Source: Alphaproteobacteria bacterium (GTDB lineage: Bacteria > Pseudomonadota > Alphaproteobacteria > Rhodobacterales > Rhodobacteraceae). Taken from it: a stretch of DNA of 6,313 nt. Shown piece after piece: positions 5,535 through 6,313 of this stretch. The notes beneath the pieces were generated by a model, which had not been told where the DNA came from, searched no databases, and saw only the letters and a program-made list of their open reading frames with translations. The stretch's first letter is position 1. Each line of letters begins with the position of its first letter. The translations under genes and the position numbers were made by a program. The DNA is taken from positions 1-6,313 of the forward strand of contig JAURMY010000313.1 in the NCBI GenBank assembly GCA_030830465.1, read 5' to 3'.

Positions 5535-6313
5535 TTAATAAAGCCCGCCCGAGGACAAAGATCCAAAAGTCGCCCGTTTCGGGATTTTCTTTTTCACGCC
5601 CAGTTGGGTCGTCACTTCCTGTGCGCCGCCATCCTCGGCGTTGGGATCAATTTCACCCTTTTCAAAGACCGGCAGGTTTGACCCCATGGCGAAACCACCA
5701 TCCACGACGCTAAGCGCGCCGAACTGGGGTTCCTGGCCTTCGCGGAACAACTCGGCCACCACATTCGGACCGCTTGCACCGTCTTTCATCCGTTCGCCGC
5801 TGTAACGGTCGATTTTCACAAAAACGCTGTGATCCGGCACTTTGAACTGGCTGAAGCCGTAAAGCTCGATCGCTTTCTTCATGAATTTCGTGAATACCGG
5901 GCCGCACATATTGGCCCCGTAAGACCCGTGGCCCAGCGGGGCCGGCAGGTCCATCCCCATGTAACAGCCCGCCACGATATTTGGGGTAAAGCCGATGAAC
6001 CAGACATCCTTGGATTCATTGGTGGTGCCGGTCTTGCCGGCAACAGGCGCATCCAGAACCACCTGCCCCGCCGCCGTGCCGCGCTCAACCACGCCGCGCA
6101 TCATCGAGGTCAACTGATAAGCGGTCACCGGGTCCATCACCCTTTGGCGGTTGCTGATGATCCGGGGCGCAATGCCGGGGTCAAGCGACGCCACCCGGCA
6201 GTCGTCGCAGGCGCGTTTGTCGTGGCGATAGACCGTATGACCCCAGCGGTCCTGCACCCGGTCAACCAGGGTCGGGATCACCCTTTCGCCGCCATTGGCG
6301 AACATCGCATAGG
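5535..6313 (-). CDS. mrcA: Penicillin-binding protein 1A, C-terminal part (5' end beyond the window)
   Basis: The frame stays open to the right edge, with Tyr-Ala before the first internal Met (ATG at 6305). This is therefore the last 258 residues of a larger gene and not a small protein starting at 6305. It is the C-terminal part of the transpeptidase domain of a bifunctional class A PBP, which polymerises and crosslinks peptidoglycan at the outer face of the inner membrane. The KTG motif is clear (GKTGTTNESKDVWFIGFTP; K-T-G codons 6035-6027). The nearby TAYQLTSMMRGVVERGTA is typical of PBP1A. The SxxK and SxN motifs and the glycosyltransferase domain lie outside the window. A CDDC pair (codons 6209-6198) precedes the KTG region. 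After the transpeptidase comes an FKVPDHSVFVKID segment and a loose, charged tail ending SSGGLY. prfB follows 96 bp downstream. Confidence 0.95.
   Translation of the reverse strand, partial: YAMFANGGERVIPTLVDRVQDRWGHTVYRHDKRACDDCRVASLDPGIAPRIISNRQRVMDPVTAYQLTSMMRGVVERGTAAGQVVLDAPVAGKTGTTNESKDVWFIGFTPNIVAGCYMGMDLPAPLGHGSYGANMCGPVFTKFMKKAIELYGFSQFKVPDHSVFVKIDRYSGERMKDGASGPNVVAELFREGQEPQFGALSVVDGGFAMGSNLPVFEKGEIDPNAEDGGAQEVTTQLGVKKKIPKRATFGSLSSGGLY

Overview
The window looks like chromosomal DNA of an alphaproteobacterium, most likely the Rhodobacteraceae/Roseobacter group. This rests on moderately high GC, the character of the proteins, an RF2 gene without the programmed frameshift, and the gene neighbourhood PBP1A - RF2 converging on M23 peptidase - bactofilin. 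The genus cannot be resolved. No mobile element, CRISPR array, tRNA or rRNA is visible.

Layout: (1) 1-1862, minus strand: the N-terminal 620 codons of a large AsmA-like (YhdP/DUF3971-type) membrane-anchored protein that runs off the left edge. (2) 1863-2354: a 492-bp divergent intergenic region with no credible gene. It holds a perfect DnaA-box match, a near-perfect 16-bp palindrome and an AT-rich promoter-like segment. (3) 2355-4233, plus strand: a two-gene operon of a membrane-anchored, coiled-coil M23 (LytM) peptidoglycan endopeptidase (TTG start) and a bactofilin, overlapping by 11 bp. (4) 4264-4289: a strong intrinsic terminator between convergent genes. (5) 4311-5438, minus strand: prfB (peptide chain release factor 2). 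(6) 5535-6313, minus strand: the C-terminal part of a class A penicillin-binding protein (PBP1A, mrcA), running off the right edge and lying upstream of prfB in the same direction.

Functionally, four of the five genes concern the cell envelope: lipid delivery to the outer membrane (AsmA/YhdP), peptidoglycan hydrolysis (M23), the bactofilin scaffold that likely positions that hydrolase, and peptidoglycan synthesis (PBP1A). The overlapping peptidase/bactofilin pair matches the BacA-LmdC morphogenesis module described in stalked and budding alphaproteobacteria. It is the most interesting system here, although it is not wholly undescribed. Everything else is ordinary core genome with a few local details worth checking.
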